Assembly (NCBI RefSeq): GCF_030690725.1
Contig: NZ_JAUYGD010000033.1
Span: 1-64,000 of the forward strand
DNA length: 64,000 nt
Reading direction: 5' to 3'
DNA from: Pseudomonas sp.
Lineage (GTDB): Bacteria; Pseudomonadota; Gammaproteobacteria; Pseudomonadales; Pseudomonadaceae
Part shown: piece by piece, positions 51,289-61,990 of the stretch
Layout: the number at the start of each line of letters is the position of its first letter
How positions within the stretch are numbered: position 1 is the first letter of the stretch
Program-made: the position numbers and the translations under genes
The notes under the pieces: generated by a model
The model's input: only the letters and a program-made list of their open reading frames with translations
Told to the model about the DNA's origin: nothing
Database searches by the model: none

Positions 51289-52092
51289 ATGACTAGCCCC
51301 ATCATCCCGTGGATGGGCGGCAAGCGCCGCCTGGCCGACCGTCTTATCCCGCTGTTCCCTCCCCACGAATGCTACGTCGAGGTCTTCGCCGGCGGTGCTG
51401 CGTTGTTCTTCATGCGCCCGCAGCCGGCGCCTGTTGAGGTGTTGAACGATATCAACGGCGACCTGGTGTCGCTGTACCGGGTGGTGCAGAACCACGTCGA
51501 GGAGTTCGTGCGGCAGTTCAAGTGGGCGCTGTCGAGCCGGCAGCTGTTCGAGTGGCAGAAGATCACTCGCCCGGAAACCCTCACCGATATCCAGCGCGCC
51601 GCGCGCTTCTTCTACCTGCAGCACCACGCCTTCGGCGGCAAGGTCAGCGGGCAAACCTTCGGTACCGCCACCACTGGCCCGGCGCCGAACATCATGCGCA
51701 TCGAGGAGAACCTGTCTGCTGCCTGGCAGCGGCTGGCCGGTGTGTATGTTGAGAACCTGCCCTGGCTTGAATGCGCTGAGCGCTACGACCGCGCCCACAC
51801 CTTCCACTACATGGATCCGCCGTACTGGCAAACAGCGGGCTATGGCGTGGACTTCCCCTACGAGAACTATGAGCGCATGGCCGATTTTATGCGGCGCTGC
51901 AAAGGCAAGGTGATGGTCAGCATCAACGACCACCCCGATATCCGCCGGGCGTTCGATGGCTTCCATATGGAGCAGCTCGATATCCGCTACAGCTGCACCA
52001 ACCAGCGGCAGGGCGTTGCCGAAACCACCGGCGAGCTGGTGATTATGAACTGGGTGCCTGCCTCGCTTGGAGGCCTGTTTGATGGCGTCTGA
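51289..52092 (+). CDS. DNA adenine methylase (Dam/D12 class)
   Basis: A 267-aa protein. SAM-binding motif PWMGGKRRL and FAGGAALFF (motif I) near the N-terminus, NDINGDLVSLYR, and the catalytic DPPY near residue 180 (HYMDPPYWQTAGY), all as in Dam-family N6-adenine methyltransferases. No restriction partner is near, so it is an orphan methylase, perhaps for protection of phage DNA or regulation. Start at 51289; it is followed by a small gene and a terminator. Confidence 0.92.
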   Translation: MTSPIIPWMGGKRRLADRLIPLFPPHECYVEVFAGGAALFFMRPQPAPVEVLNDINGDLVSLYRVVQNHVEEFVRQFKWALSSRQLFEWQKITRPETLTDIQRAARFFYLQHHAFGGKVSGQTFGTATTGPAPNIMRIEENLSAAWQRLAGVYVENLPWLECAERYDRAHTFHYMDPPYWQTAGYGVDFPYENYERMADFMRRCKGKVMVSINDHPDIRRAFDGFHMEQLDIRYSCTNQRQGVAETTGELVIMNWVPASLGGLFDGV

Positions 52093-52157
52093 TTCGCTTG
52101 CTATGCCTCGGCACCAGAGCGTTACTGGTGCCCACGGAAACCACAAAGGAAGCGACA

Positions 52158-52328
52158 ATGAACCTGCTCGAGCACCTCCAGCCCCTGCCCACCGAACTGC
52201 TGAACGCCATGGCGAAAGGCGAGGTGGATACCCAGGCGATTGCTGCGCAGCTGATGGCGGGGCGGGGACTGGATCGGGATGGGAAGTGGGTCGGCTTTGA
52301 GAGGGCGAAAGAGGTGTGGAAGATATAA
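52158..52328 (+). CDS. Small hypothetical protein at the prophage right end
   Basis: A 56-aa protein (MNLLEHLQPLPTELLNAMAK) following AAAGGA. Helical N-terminus, then VDTQAIAAQLMAGRGLDRDG. It is probably co-transcribed with the methylase and ends just before a terminator. Function unknown. Confidence 0.6.
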   Translation: MNLLEHLQPLPTELLNAMAKGEVDTQAIAAQLMAGRGLDRDGKWVGFERAKEVWKI

Positions 52329-52338
52329 ACGCCAAAAC

Positions 52339-52382
52339 AAAGGCCCGGTGCCGCAGGACGCCTGCGATGCCGGGCCTTTTTT
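52339..52382 (+). terminator. Terminator at the end of the prophage late operon
   Basis: AAAGGCCCGG...CCGGGCCTTT with an inner CGCAGG-ACG-CCTGCG stem, followed by a T-run. Closely resembles the host-side hairpin at 7581-7629. Confidence 0.8.
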
Positions 52383-52425
52383 GTGCCTGTGATTTGTCGC
52401 CGGGGCTTTTGTTGCTTGTAAGTCG

Positions 52426-52446
52426 TTACGCCAAGATTACGCCAGG
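52426..52446. promoter_or_regulatory. Integrase arm-type binding sites, right end
   Basis: Paired TTACGCCA direct repeats (TTACGCCAAGATTACGCCA), like those at 7876-7896, 62 bp from the att core. Confidence 0.6.
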
Positions 52447-52448
52447 CA

Positions 52449-52477
52449 TAAAAAAAGGCCTTGAAATTCAAGGCCTT
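52449..52477 (-). terminator. tRNA-Leu terminator (phage-borne copy)
   Basis: AAGGCCTTGA-AAT-TCAAGGCCTT (52455-52477) with T-run on the reverse strand, 13 bp past the tRNA CCA end. Its counterpart is at 7698-7724, so the phage carries a substitute terminator. Confidence 0.8.
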
Positions 52478-52487
52478 CAGTTAATTG

Positions 52488-52509
52488 TATGGTGCCCCGG
52501 GGGAGACTC
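52488..52509. repeat. attR core
   Basis: 52488-52503 equals 7733-7748; the next base differs (A versus G), then GACTC is shared. It forms the 3' end of the complete tRNA-Leu gene, so integration keeps the tRNA functional. Confidence 0.92.
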
Positions 52510-52574
52510 GAACTCCCACTTCTTTCGAAAACGGATTTTGAATCCGCCGCGTCTACCGGTTCCGCCACCGGGGC
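52490..52574 (-). tRNA. tRNA-Leu (CAA)
   Basis: 85 nt on the reverse strand, GCCCCGGTGGCGGAACCGGT... to CCGGGGCACCA. Acceptor stem GCCCCGG/CCGGGGC, encoded CCA, anticodon loop TTCAAAA with anticodon CAA (reads UUG), long class II variable arm, and GTTCGAG T-loop. The 3' part up to the att core is phage-supplied. The promoter at 52588-52616 is outside the prophage. Confidence 0.96.
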
Positions 52575-52587
52575 ACAATGGCGGCGC

Positions 52588-52616
52588 AGTATAGGGATGG
52601 TGTTGGGGTTGGTCAA
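52588..52616 (-). promoter_or_regulatory. tRNA-Leu promoter
   Basis: On the reverse strand TTGACC (52611-52616), 17-bp spacer, TATACT (52588-52593), then the tRNA 5' end about 13 bp downstream. Near-consensus sigma-70 type. Confidence 0.85.
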
Positions 52617-52687
52617 TCCACTTGCGTGGTCAGAATGCATGATTTCCGGTAAGCTTTGCCGCCCTGCTAGACGACCTCCTTCCTACC

Positions 52688-54867
<2,180 letters not shown>

Positions 54868-54906
54868 TTCCCAACTTTTTAAAGACCCTTGCAACAGGAG
54901 TGTTAC

Positions 54907-55242
54907 ATGAGCTTTTTTATCCCCGCTGCTTTCGCTGAAGGCGCCGCACCGGCTGCCGGTCCTGCTGGTAGTGGCTTTGAATGGGTATTTCTGGTCGGCT
55001 TTCTGGTCATCTTCTATCTGATGATCTGGCGTCCACAGGCCAAGCGTGCCAAAGAGCACAAAGGTCTGATCAGCGGCCTGCAGAAAGGTGATGAAGTGGT
55101 AACCAGCGGCGGTATCGCTGGCAAGGTGACGAAGGTTTCCGATGACTTCGTGGTAATCGAAGTGTCCGACACTGTCGAGCTGAAGATTCAGAAAGTGGCG
55201 ATTGCCGCCTCGCTGCCTAAGGGCACGCTGAAAGCGATCTAA
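54907..55242 (+). CDS. yajC: Sec translocon accessory subunit YajC
   Basis: A 111-aa protein (MSFFIPAAFAEGAAPAAGPA) with one membrane helix (about 25-45, FLVGFLVIFYLMIWRPQAKR) and a cytoplasmic domain with GDEVVTSGGIAGKVTKV. YajC associates with SecDF. ATG follows GGAG. It precedes secD in the conserved tgt-yajC-secDF order. Confidence 0.95.
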   Translation: MSFFIPAAFAEGAAPAAGPAGSGFEWVFLVGFLVIFYLMIWRPQAKRAKEHKGLISGLQKGDEVVTSGGIAGKVTKVSDDFVVIEVSDTVELKIQKVAIAASLPKGTLKAI

Positions 55243-55304
55243 GCAACACACCTTTACCATTCGACGGGGCGCTTAATGCGCCCCGCGTCATAACGGGCGG
55301 CGTC

Positions 55305-57173
55305 ATGCTCAACAAATTTCCCCTCTGGAAGTACCTGCTGATTCTGGCTGTGCTGGCAATCGGCTTCCTTTATTCCGCGCCCAATCTGTACCCGGATGAT
55401 CCGGCGATCCAGATCAGTGGCAACAGCTCCGCCATGCGCGTCGAGCAGGCCGACCTGGACCGCGCCAGCCGCGCCCTGGAAGCGGCCGGTATCAGCGTAA
55501 AAGCCGTCAGCCTGGCCAATCAGGGCCGTGCCGGCTTGCTGCGTTTGAACAGCGCTGAAGACCAGCTGCCAGCCAAAGAGCTGGTGCGCAAGGCCTTGAG
55601 CGATGAGTTCGTAGTCGCCCTCAACCTGGCGCAAACCACGCCAGACTGGCTGCGTAACCTGGGCGGCAGCCCGATGAAGCTTGGCCTGGACTTGTCCGGT
55701 GGTGTGCACTTTCTGATGGAAGTGGACATGGACAAAGCCCTGGATGCGCGTCGCAAGGTTTACGAAGGCGAGGTCAAGAGCCTGCTGCGTAAAGAGCGCG
55801 TGCGTTATCGCAGCCTGCCTGAGCTCAATGGCGCGATTCAGCTGGGCTTTACCGATGAAGCTGCGCTGGAGAAGGCTGAGCGCCTGATCCGCAAGGATTT
55901 CAACGATTTCGATATGACCACTGTGCAGCGCAGCGAGCTGCAGGTGCTGCGCCTGACGCTGACTCAGGCCAAGCTGGTCGAGATTCGCGAATACTCGATC
56001 AAGCAGAACCTGACCACCGTGCGTAACCGGGTCAACGAGCTGGGTGTGGCCGAGCCGCTGGTTCAGCGTCAGGGCGCCAACCGCATCGTGGTTGAGCTGC
56101 CGGGCGTGCAGGACACCGCCGAGGCCAAGCGTATTCTCGGCAAGACCGCCAACCTGGAGTTCCGTCTGGCCGCTGAGCCGGATGCGGCCAAGGCTGCGAC
56201 CGAAAGCTTCGAGTTCCGGCAGGAAGGTCGTCCGCCGGCGCAGCTGGAGCGTGATCTGATCATCACTGGTGACCAGGTCACCGATGCCCAGGCCAGTTTC
56301 GATGAGAACGGCAGCCCGCAGGTGAACATCCGTCTGGATGGTCGCGGCGGTGACCTGATGAACCGTGCGACCCGCAACAATGTCGGGCGCAGCATGGCGG
56401 TGATCTTTATCGAGCAGAAGCCGGTAACCCGCTACGTACGCCAGGTGGTTGATGGTGTCGAGAAGGAAGTCGAGCTGCAGACCTTCGTCGAAGAGAAGAA
56501 GATCATCAGCCTGGCCACCATCCAGTCGCCGCTGGGTAGCCAGTTCCGCATCACCGGCCTGGATGGCCAGGGTGAGTCGTCCGAGCTGGCTCTGCTGCTG
56601 CGTGCCGGTGGTCTGGCAGCGCCGATGTACTTCGCGGAAGAGCGCACCATCGGCCCGAGCCTGGGTGCTGACAACATTGCCAAGGGCGTCAATGCGTCGC
56701 TGTGGGCGATGCTGTTTGTTTCGCTGTTTATCATCGCCATCTACCGCTTCTTTGGCGTGCTGGCGACCATCGCGCTGGGCCTGAACATGGTGCTGCTGCT
56801 GGCGCTGATGTCGCTGCTCAGTGCCACGCTGACCCTGCCGGGTATCGCCGGTATCGTGTTGACCATGGGTATGGCGGTGGACGCCAACGTGCTGATCTTC
56901 TCGCGTATTCGTGAAGAGATTGCCAATGGCATGTCGATCCAGCGCGCCATCCATGAGGGTTTTGATCGGGCTTACTCGGCGATTGTCGACGCCAACCTGA
57001 CCACCCTGCTGGTCGGCGGCATCCTGTTCGCCATGGGTACCGGGCCGGTCAAAGGCTTCGCCGTGACGCTGTCGCTGGGTATTCTCACCTCGATGTTTAC
57101 TGCCATTCTGGTGACGCGTTGCATGGTCAACCTGACTTGCGGCGGGCGTGACTTCAAGAAGTTGTGGATTTAA
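55305..57173 (+). CDS. secD: Protein translocase subunit SecD
   Basis: A 622-aa protein. Membrane helix at 7-25, large periplasmic P1 region, then five helices from about residue 455. The conserved GLDLSGGVHFLMEVD (about 127), AEERTIGPSLGADNIAKG near 440 and GMAVDANVLIFSRIREE near 525 (proton-path Asp) are present. SecDF uses the proton gradient to pull secreted proteins through SecYEG. Confidence 0.97.
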   Translation: MLNKFPLWKYLLILAVLAIGFLYSAPNLYPDDPAIQISGNSSAMRVEQADLDRASRALEAAGISVKAVSLANQGRAGLLRLNSAEDQLPAKELVRKALSDEFVVALNLAQTTPDWLRNLGGSPMKLGLDLSGGVHFLMEVDMDKALDARRKVYEGEVKSLLRKERVRYRSLPELNGAIQLGFTDEAALEKAERLIRKDFNDFDMTTVQRSELQVLRLTLTQAKLVEIREYSIKQNLTTVRNRVNELGVAEPLVQRQGANRIVVELPGVQDTAEAKRILGKTANLEFRLAAEPDAAKAATESFEFRQEGRPPAQLERDLIITGDQVTDAQASFDENGSPQVNIRLDGRGGDLMNRATRNNVGRSMAVIFIEQKPVTRYVRQVVDGVEKEVELQTFVEEKKIISLATIQSPLGSQFRITGLDGQGESSELALLLRAGGLAAPMYFAEERTIGPSLGADNIAKGVNASLWAMLFVSLFIIAIYRFFGVLATIALGLNMVLLLALMSLLSATLTLPGIAGIVLTMGMAVDANVLIFSRIREEIANGMSIQRAIHEGFDRAYSAIVDANLTTLLVGGILFAMGTGPVKGFAVTLSLGILTSMFTAILVTRCMVNLTCGGRDFKKLWI

Positions 57174-57182
57174 GGGGCTGTT

Positions 57183-58088
57183 ATGAATCGTACGATCAAC
57201 TTCATGGGGGTGCGCAATATTGCGTTCGCCTTCACCGTGCTGCTGACGCTGTTGGCCCTGGGTAGCCTGTTTACCAAGGGCCTGAACCTGGGCCTGGATT
57301 TCACGGGTGGTACGCAGATCGAGCTGAGCTACGAGCAGCCGGCGGATCTCAGTAATATCCGTGCGCAACTGGCCGGTGCCGGCTATGCCGACGCCGTGGT
57401 GCAGAGCTTTGGTGCCACCACCGATGTGGTGGTGCGCATGCAGGGCGATGATCCTGAGTTGGGCAATAAAGTAGCTGCTGCGCTACGTCAGGCGGGCGAG
57501 CAGCTTGAGGTGAAAAAGGTCGAGTTCGTCGGCCCGCAGGTGGGTGAAGAGCTGCGTGATCAGGGTGGGCTTGGTCTGTTGCTGGCGCTGGGTGGGGTGA
57601 TGCTCTACCTGGCCTTCCGCTTCCAGTGGAAGTTCGGCGTGGGCGCGATTGTCTCGTTGATCCACGACGTGATTGTCACGCTGGGCATCCTTTCGTTCTT
57701 CCAGATCACTTTTGACCTCACCGTGATGGCGGCTTTGCTGGCGATCATTGGCTACTCGCTGAACGACACTATTGTGGTATTCGACCGGGTGCGTGAGAAC
57801 TTCCGTGTGCTGCGCAAGGCGACGTTGATCGACAACATCAACATCTCCACCACGCAGACCCTGCTGCGTACCATGGCGACCTCGCTTTCCACCTTGTTGG
57901 CGATTGGCGCGTTGCTGTTGTTCGCCGGTGACAACCTGTTCGCCTTCTCGGTAGCGCTGTTTGTTGGTGTGGCGGCGGGTACTTACTCGTCGATCTATAT
58001 CGCCAACGTGGTGCTGGTGTGGCTCGATCTGACGGTCGATGACCTGATTCCGCCGGTGGTGGAAGAAGAGGTCGATGAGCGCCCCTGA
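57183..58088 (+). CDS. secF: Protein translocase subunit SecF
   Basis: A 301-aa partner of SecD with the half-size version of the same fold: GLDFTGGTQIELSYE after the first helix, then VGPQVGEELRDQGGLGLLLA and GYSLNDTIVVFDRVREN with the conserved Asp. It begins 9 bp after secD. A rho-independent terminator follows. Confidence 0.97.
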   Translation: MNRTINFMGVRNIAFAFTVLLTLLALGSLFTKGLNLGLDFTGGTQIELSYEQPADLSNIRAQLAGAGYADAVVQSFGATTDVVVRMQGDDPELGNKVAAALRQAGEQLEVKKVEFVGPQVGEELRDQGGLGLLLALGGVMLYLAFRFQWKFGVGAIVSLIHDVIVTLGILSFFQITFDLTVMAALLAIIGYSLNDTIVVFDRVRENFRVLRKATLIDNINISTTQTLLRTMATSLSTLLAIGALLLFAGDNLFAFSVALFVGVAAGTYSSIYIANVVLVWLDLTVDDLIPPVVEEEVDERP

Positions 58089-58119
58089 ATCTGTGCGTTT
58101 TATCGCAAATGGTTGAATG

Positions 58120-58148
58120 AACCGGGCAAGTGTTGAACTTGCCCGGTT
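58120..58148 (+). terminator. Terminator after secF
   Basis: AACCGGGCAAG, loop of 7, CTTGCCCGGTT, then a T-run. Ends the queA-tgt-yajC-secDF operon. Confidence 0.88.
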
Positions 58149-58214
58149 TTTTTATGCTCCAAGGCAGGGATTAAGGTGCGTTGAGCGCTAAGCAGCGGTT
58201 TCAAGGAGGCATGT

Positions 58215-58751
58215 ATGAATAAGTCGATGTTGGTAGGCGCGGTACTGGGTGCGGTGGGCGTGACAGCGGGTGGGGCAGTGGCCACTTACAGCATCGTCAG
58301 TGCGCCGAAATATGCCGAAGTACTGGCTGTTAAGCCAATCAAGCAAACCATCAAGACCCCGCGCGAAGTCTGTAAGGACGTGGCGGTCACCCGTCAGGCG
58401 CCGGTCAAGGATGAGCACCAGATAGCCGGTACGGCGATTGGTGCGGTGGTGGGTGGCTTGCTAGGTAATCAGGTGGGTGGCGGCAACGGCAAGAAGCTGG
58501 CGACAGTCGCCGGTGCGGTTGGCGGCGGCTATGCCGGCAACAAGGCGCAGGAGCATTTGCAGAGTCGTGATACCTACACCACTACCGAAACCCGTTGCAG
58601 CACGGTGACCGATGCCAGCGAGAAACTGGTGGGCTATGACGTCAAATATGAGCTGGACGGCAAGGTGAGTCAGGTGCGCATGGCCAGTGATCCGGGTCGG
58701 CAGATTCCGGTCAAGGATGGTCAGCTGGTATTGGTTGACCAGGCCAACTGA
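58215..58751 (+). CDS. Glycine-zipper 2TM domain protein
   Basis: A 178-aa protein (MNKSMLVGAVLGAVGVTAGG) with an N-terminal membrane anchor and a glycine zipper at about 75-115 (AGTAIGAVVGGLLGNQVGGG). Such proteins sit in the envelope; exact function unknown. The same gene lies next to secF/suhB in other pseudomonads. AAGGAG precedes the ATG. Confidence 0.85.
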   Translation: MNKSMLVGAVLGAVGVTAGGAVATYSIVSAPKYAEVLAVKPIKQTIKTPREVCKDVAVTRQAPVKDEHQIAGTAIGAVVGGLLGNQVGGGNGKKLATVAGAVGGGYAGNKAQEHLQSRDTYTTTETRCSTVTDASEKLVGYDVKYELDGKVSQVRMASDPGRQIPVKDGQLVLVDQAN

Positions 58752-58772
58752 TTGCAAGGCTTCAGCAGGTAC

Positions 58773-58799
58773 AAAAAGCGCCCCGTGGGGCGCTTTTTT
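58773..58799. terminator. Bidirectional terminator between convergent genes
   Basis: AAAAAGCGCCCC-GT-GGGGCGCTTTTTT; lies between the glycine-zipper gene and suhB. Confidence 0.88.
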
Positions 58800-58811
58800 A
58801 TTGCGGCTTGA

Positions 58812-59627
58812 TCAGCGCTTCAAGGAGGCTGACAAGTGCGGCTGAATGGCCGTGAGCACGGCTTTGAAGCACTTGGTGTTGCCGGCAACGATCTGGCCTT
58901 TTTCCAGGAAATCGTGGCCGCCGCTGAAATCACTGACCAGGCCGCCTGCTTCCTGAATCAGCAGTGCGCCAGCGGCCATGTCCCACTCGGACAGGCCGAA
59001 TTCCCAGAAGGCATCAAAGCGACCGGCGGCCACGTAGGCTAGATCCAGGCTCGCTGCGCCTGCACGGCGTACGCCAGCAGTTTGGCCGACCAGGCTGCGG
59101 AACATGCCGATGTAGTTTTCCAGGTTTTCCATCTGGCTGTCGCGGAACGGGAAGCCGGTGCCAAGCAGTGCGCCTTCCAGGCTCTTGCGATTGCCAACGC
59201 GTAGGCGGCGGCCGTTGAGGGCGGCGCCACGGCCACGGCTGGCGGTGAATTCTTCCTGGCGTACCGGGTCGATGATCACTGCGTGTTCAAGGCGGCCACG
59301 GTATTTGCAGGCAATGCTGACGGCGTAATGCGGGATGCCGCGGATAAAGTTGGTGGTGCCGTCCAGTGGATCGATGATCCACAGGTAATCGGCGCCGTCG
59401 CCGCTGCCTTCGCTGAGGCCGCTTTCCTCACCGAGGATGCCGTGGTTCGGGAAGGCTTTGCGCAGGGCCTGAATGATCAGCTGCTCGGCGGAGCGATCAA
59501 CTTCAGTTACGTAGTCCTTGGCTTCTTTCTCGTCGACCGAGATGACGTCCAAGCGTTCGGTCGAGCGGAAGATCATTTCGCCGGCGCTACGGGCTGCGCG
59601 CAGCGCGATATTCAGCATGGGCTGCAT
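58812..59627 (-). CDS. suhB: Inositol-1-monophosphatase family protein SuhB
   Basis: A 271-aa protein. Metal-site motifs GEESGLSEG, IDPLDGTTNFIRG and the C-terminal SEWDMAAGALLIQEAGG are intact. Besides phosphatase activity, SuhB binds NusA and takes part in rRNA antitermination, and in P. aeruginosa it affects virulence genes. It is divergent from trmJ. Confidence 0.96.
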   Translation of the reverse strand: MQPMLNIALRAARSAGEMIFRSTERLDVISVDEKEAKDYVTEVDRSAEQLIIQALRKAFPNHGILGEESGLSEGSGDGADYLWIIDPLDGTTNFIRGIPHYAVSIACKYRGRLEHAVIIDPVRQEEFTASRGRGAALNGRRLRVGNRKSLEGALLGTGFPFRDSQMENLENYIGMFRSLVGQTAGVRRAGAASLDLAYVAAGRFDAFWEFGLSEWDMAAGALLIQEAGGLVSDFSGGHDFLEKGQIVAGNTKCFKAVLTAIQPHLSASLKR

Positions 59628-59771
59628 GGATGTTCACCTGGGTCGTTAAAGAAAGCCGGCCATTCTAGCAGAAAAGCCCGGCGGTTGAAGTGCAACCTGC
59701 TCCTTGCGTGGCGCAAGGCGGGTGGCTTCTGTAAGATTTGCCCCTCTAAGCCTTGTCTGTGAGCGTTTGCG

Positions 59772-60542
59772 TTGCTGGAAAATATTCGCGTTGTGTTGGT
59801 CGGTACCAGTCATCCGGGCAATATCGGTGGCGCGGCGCGGGCCATGAAAAACATGGGGTTGTCGCAGTTGGTGCTGGTTGATCCGCGCGATTTCCCGAGT
59901 GAAGAGGCGGTGGCCAGAGCTTCTGGCGCTACGGATATTCTCGATGCGGCGCAGGTAGTCGGCACGCTTGAAGAGGCGCTGGTCGGTTGCCGCCTGGTGC
60001 TGGGCACCAGTGCGCGGGATCGGCACATTCCCTGGCCGATGCTGGAGCCGCGTGAGTGTGGTGTTGTCGCGTGCGAGCAGGCGCAGCAAGGTGCGCAGGT
60101 GGCGTTGGTGTTTGGCCGTGAATATGCCGGCCTGACCAATGAGGAGCTGCAGCGCTGTCATTATCATGTGCACATTCCCTCTGATCCGGCGTTCAGCTCG
60201 TTGAATCTGGCGGCGGCAGTGCAGGTGCTGGCTTATGAGGTGCGCATGGCTTGGCTGGCCACAGAGGGGCAGCCGGTTAAACAGCCTGCGCTCGTCGATC
60301 CGGATGAAGAGCCGGTTGCTGCGGATGAGCTGGAATCGTTTTATCGTCATCTGGAGCAGGCGCTGATTGAGATCAGGTTTCTTGATCCGGCCAAGCCGCG
60401 GCATTTGATGAGTCGCTTGCGCCGCTTGTATGGGCGCAGTGCGGTGAGCAAGCTGGAAATGAATATCTTGCGCGGTATCTTGACGGAAACCATCAAGGCG
60501 GCGCGTGGCGAGCACCCTAGGCAGGAGAAGGCAGATGTTTGA
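59772..60542 (+). CDS. trmJ: tRNA (cytidine/uridine-2'-O-)-methyltransferase TrmJ
   Basis: A 256-aa SPOUT methyltransferase that methylates the 2'-O of residue 32 in tRNA. N-terminal [19 protein letters not shown] and the knot region [15 protein letters not shown] with [20 protein letters not shown] are typical. Translation seems to start at TTG 59772 ([11 protein letters not shown]). It overlaps cysE by 8 bp, as in other pseudomonads. Confidence 0.94.
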   Translation: MLENIRVVLVGTSHPGNIGGAARAMKNMGLSQLVLVDPRDFPSEEAVARASGATDILDAAQVVGTLEEALVGCRLVLGTSARDRHIPWPMLEPRECGVVACEQAQQGAQVALVFGREYAGLTNEELQRCHYHVHIPSDPAFSSLNLAAAVQVLAYEVRMAWLATEGQPVKQPALVDPDEEPVAADELESFYRHLEQALIEIRFLDPAKPRHLMSRLRRLYGRSAVSKLEMNILRGILTETIKAARGEHPRQEKADV

Positions 60543-61311
60543 GCGCATGCAAGAGGATATCCAAAGCGTATTTCATCGCGACCCGGCGGCGCGTAATGCC
60601 TTTGAGGTGGTCACTTGCTATCCGGGGTTGCATGCGGTTTGGCTGCATCGCGTGGCGCATGCGCTGTGGGGCAGTGGCTGGAAGTGGCTGGCGCGTGTGG
60701 TGTCGAACTTTGGGCGCTGGATGACCGGCATTGAAATCCATCCGGGCGCGAAGATCGGTCGACGCTTCTTTATCGACCACGGTATGGGCATCGTCATTGG
60801 TGAAACCGCCGAGATCGGTAATGACGTCACCCTTTATCAGGGTGTGACCCTGGGCGGCACCAGCTGGAACAAAGGCAAGCGCCATCCAACGCTGGAAGAT
60901 GGTGTGGTGGTGGGTGCTGGGGCCAAGGTGTTGGGGCCGTTCACGGTCGGTGCGGGCGCCAAGATCGGCTCCAATGCCGTGGTGACCAAGGAAGTGCCGG
61001 CGGGCGCTACGGCGGTCGGGATTCCAGGGCGGATCATCGTCAAAACCGACGATGAGCAGGAGGCCAAGCGCCAGGCGATTGCCGAGAAGCTGGGTTTCGA
61101 TGCCTACGGCGTAAGTCAGGACATGCCGGACCCGGTGGCACGCGCCATTGGTCAGTTGCTCGATCACCTGCATGCGGTGGATGGGCGCTTGGAAGGCATG
61201 TGCGGCGCGCTCAAATCCCTGGGCAGCGATTACTGCGCCAAGGATTTGCCGCAACTGCGTGACGAGGACTTCGCCGGCGTGGTCAAAGACGCAGACAAGC
61301 CTGCGGCTTGA
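60535..61311 (+). CDS. cysE: Serine O-acetyltransferase
   Basis: A 258-aa protein that acetylates serine with acetyl-CoA, the first step of cysteine synthesis. The left-handed beta-helix hexapeptide region is seen at about 65-165 ([40 protein letters not shown]). ATG follows AGGAGAAGG. Located just upstream of the isc genes, which use cysteine sulfur. Confidence 0.96.
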   Translation: MFERMQEDIQSVFHRDPAARNAFEVVTCYPGLHAVWLHRVAHALWGSGWKWLARVVSNFGRWMTGIEIHPGAKIGRRFFIDHGMGIVIGETAEIGNDVTLYQGVTLGGTSWNKGKRHPTLEDGVVVGAGAKVLGPFTVGAGAKIGSNAVVTKEVPAGATAVGIPGRIIVKTDDEQEAKRQAIAEKLGFDAYGVSQDMPDPVARAIGQLLDHLHAVDGRLEGMCGALKSLGSDYCAKDLPQLRDEDFAGVVKDADKPAA

Positions 61312-61385
61312 TGGTGTGGGTGCGCGCATTTTGCTATGCTGCGCGCCCTCCATTCTGGCTAATCCCGACTAAAGCACTAGGTCTT

Positions 61386-61418
61386 ATAGTTGACTTAAAT
61401 GCTCGGGAATTGCATACT
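61386..61418 (+). promoter_or_regulatory. isc promoter with IscR type 1 site
   Basis: TTGACT (61390-61395), 17-bp spacer, CATACT (61413-61418). The 25 bp at 61386-61410 (ATAGTTGAC...CTCGGGAAT) fits the IscR type 1 consensus at most positions and covers the -35 box, as expected for repression by [2Fe-2S] IscR. Confidence 0.75.
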
Positions 61419-61450
61419 CGCGGCATATTGCGACCACGCGGTAATCCCTT

Positions 61451-61942
61451 ATGCGACTAACCACCAAAGGCCGTTACGCCGTCACCGCCATGCTTGATCT
61501 GGCGCTGCACGCTCAACGTGGGCCGGTGTCTTTGGCTGATATCTCCGAGCGGCAGGGTATTTCCCTTTCCTATCTGGAGCAGCTGTTTGCCAAGTTGCGT
61601 CGCGGTAATCTGGTTTCCAGTGTGCGTGGGCCGGGTGGTGGTTATCAGCTGTCGCGCGACATGCAGGGCATTCAGGTGGCTGAGGTGATCGACGCCGTCA
61701 ATGAGTCGGTCGATGCCACGCGCTGTCAGGGGCAGGGCGATTGCCATGCGGGTGATACCTGTCTGACCCACCATTTGTGGTGTGACCTCAGCCAGCAGAT
61801 ACACGAATTTCTAAGTGGCATCAGTCTCGCTGACTTGGTGACCCGTCGTGAAGTGCAGGAAGTTGCCCAGCGCCAGGATCAGCGCCGCTGCAATGGCAGG
61901 ACGCCGTACCTGGATAAGATCGAAACGTCCGCCGTCGATTGA
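61451..61942 (+). CDS. iscR: Iron-sulfur cluster regulator IscR
   Basis: A 163-aa Rrf2-family regulator. N-terminal winged helix ([40 protein letters not shown]) and three cluster-binding cysteines in [20 protein letters not shown]. With a bound [2Fe-2S] cluster it represses the isc operon, adjusting cluster synthesis to demand. Confidence 0.96.
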   Translation: MRLTTKGRYAVTAMLDLALHAQRGPVSLADISERQGISLSYLEQLFAKLRRGNLVSSVRGPGGGYQLSRDMQGIQVAEVIDAVNESVDATRCQGQGDCHAGDTCLTHHLWCDLSQQIHEFLSGISLADLVTRREVQEVAQRQDQRRCNGRTPYLDKIETSAVD

Positions 61943-61990
61943 GCGCAAAGCGCTGGCTAGCTGGCCTGATACCTGATTAGGAGAAAATTG

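Larger units (their letters stand above)
7733..52509. mobile_element. Complete lambda-like siphovirus prophage in tRNA-Leu(CAA)
   Basis: About 44.8 kb between duplicated att sequences. All modules are present: integrase, CI/Cro switch, replication, lysis, packaging (gpA-type terminase), lambda-like head genes (gpW, B, C, D, E), siphovirus tail with tape measure, and fibre. It also carries accessory units: a diversity-generating retroelement, a P22 immI-like cassette, a zinc-ribbon moron and a methylase. I saw no disrupted structural gene, so it may be inducible. Packaging is inferred as cos-type from the lambda-like terminase. Confidence 0.95.

Noticed and set aside
55254..57368. 704-aa reverse frame opposite secD
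   Set aside because: Shadow of secD/secF; Gln/Arg/His-rich composition typical of antisense frames.
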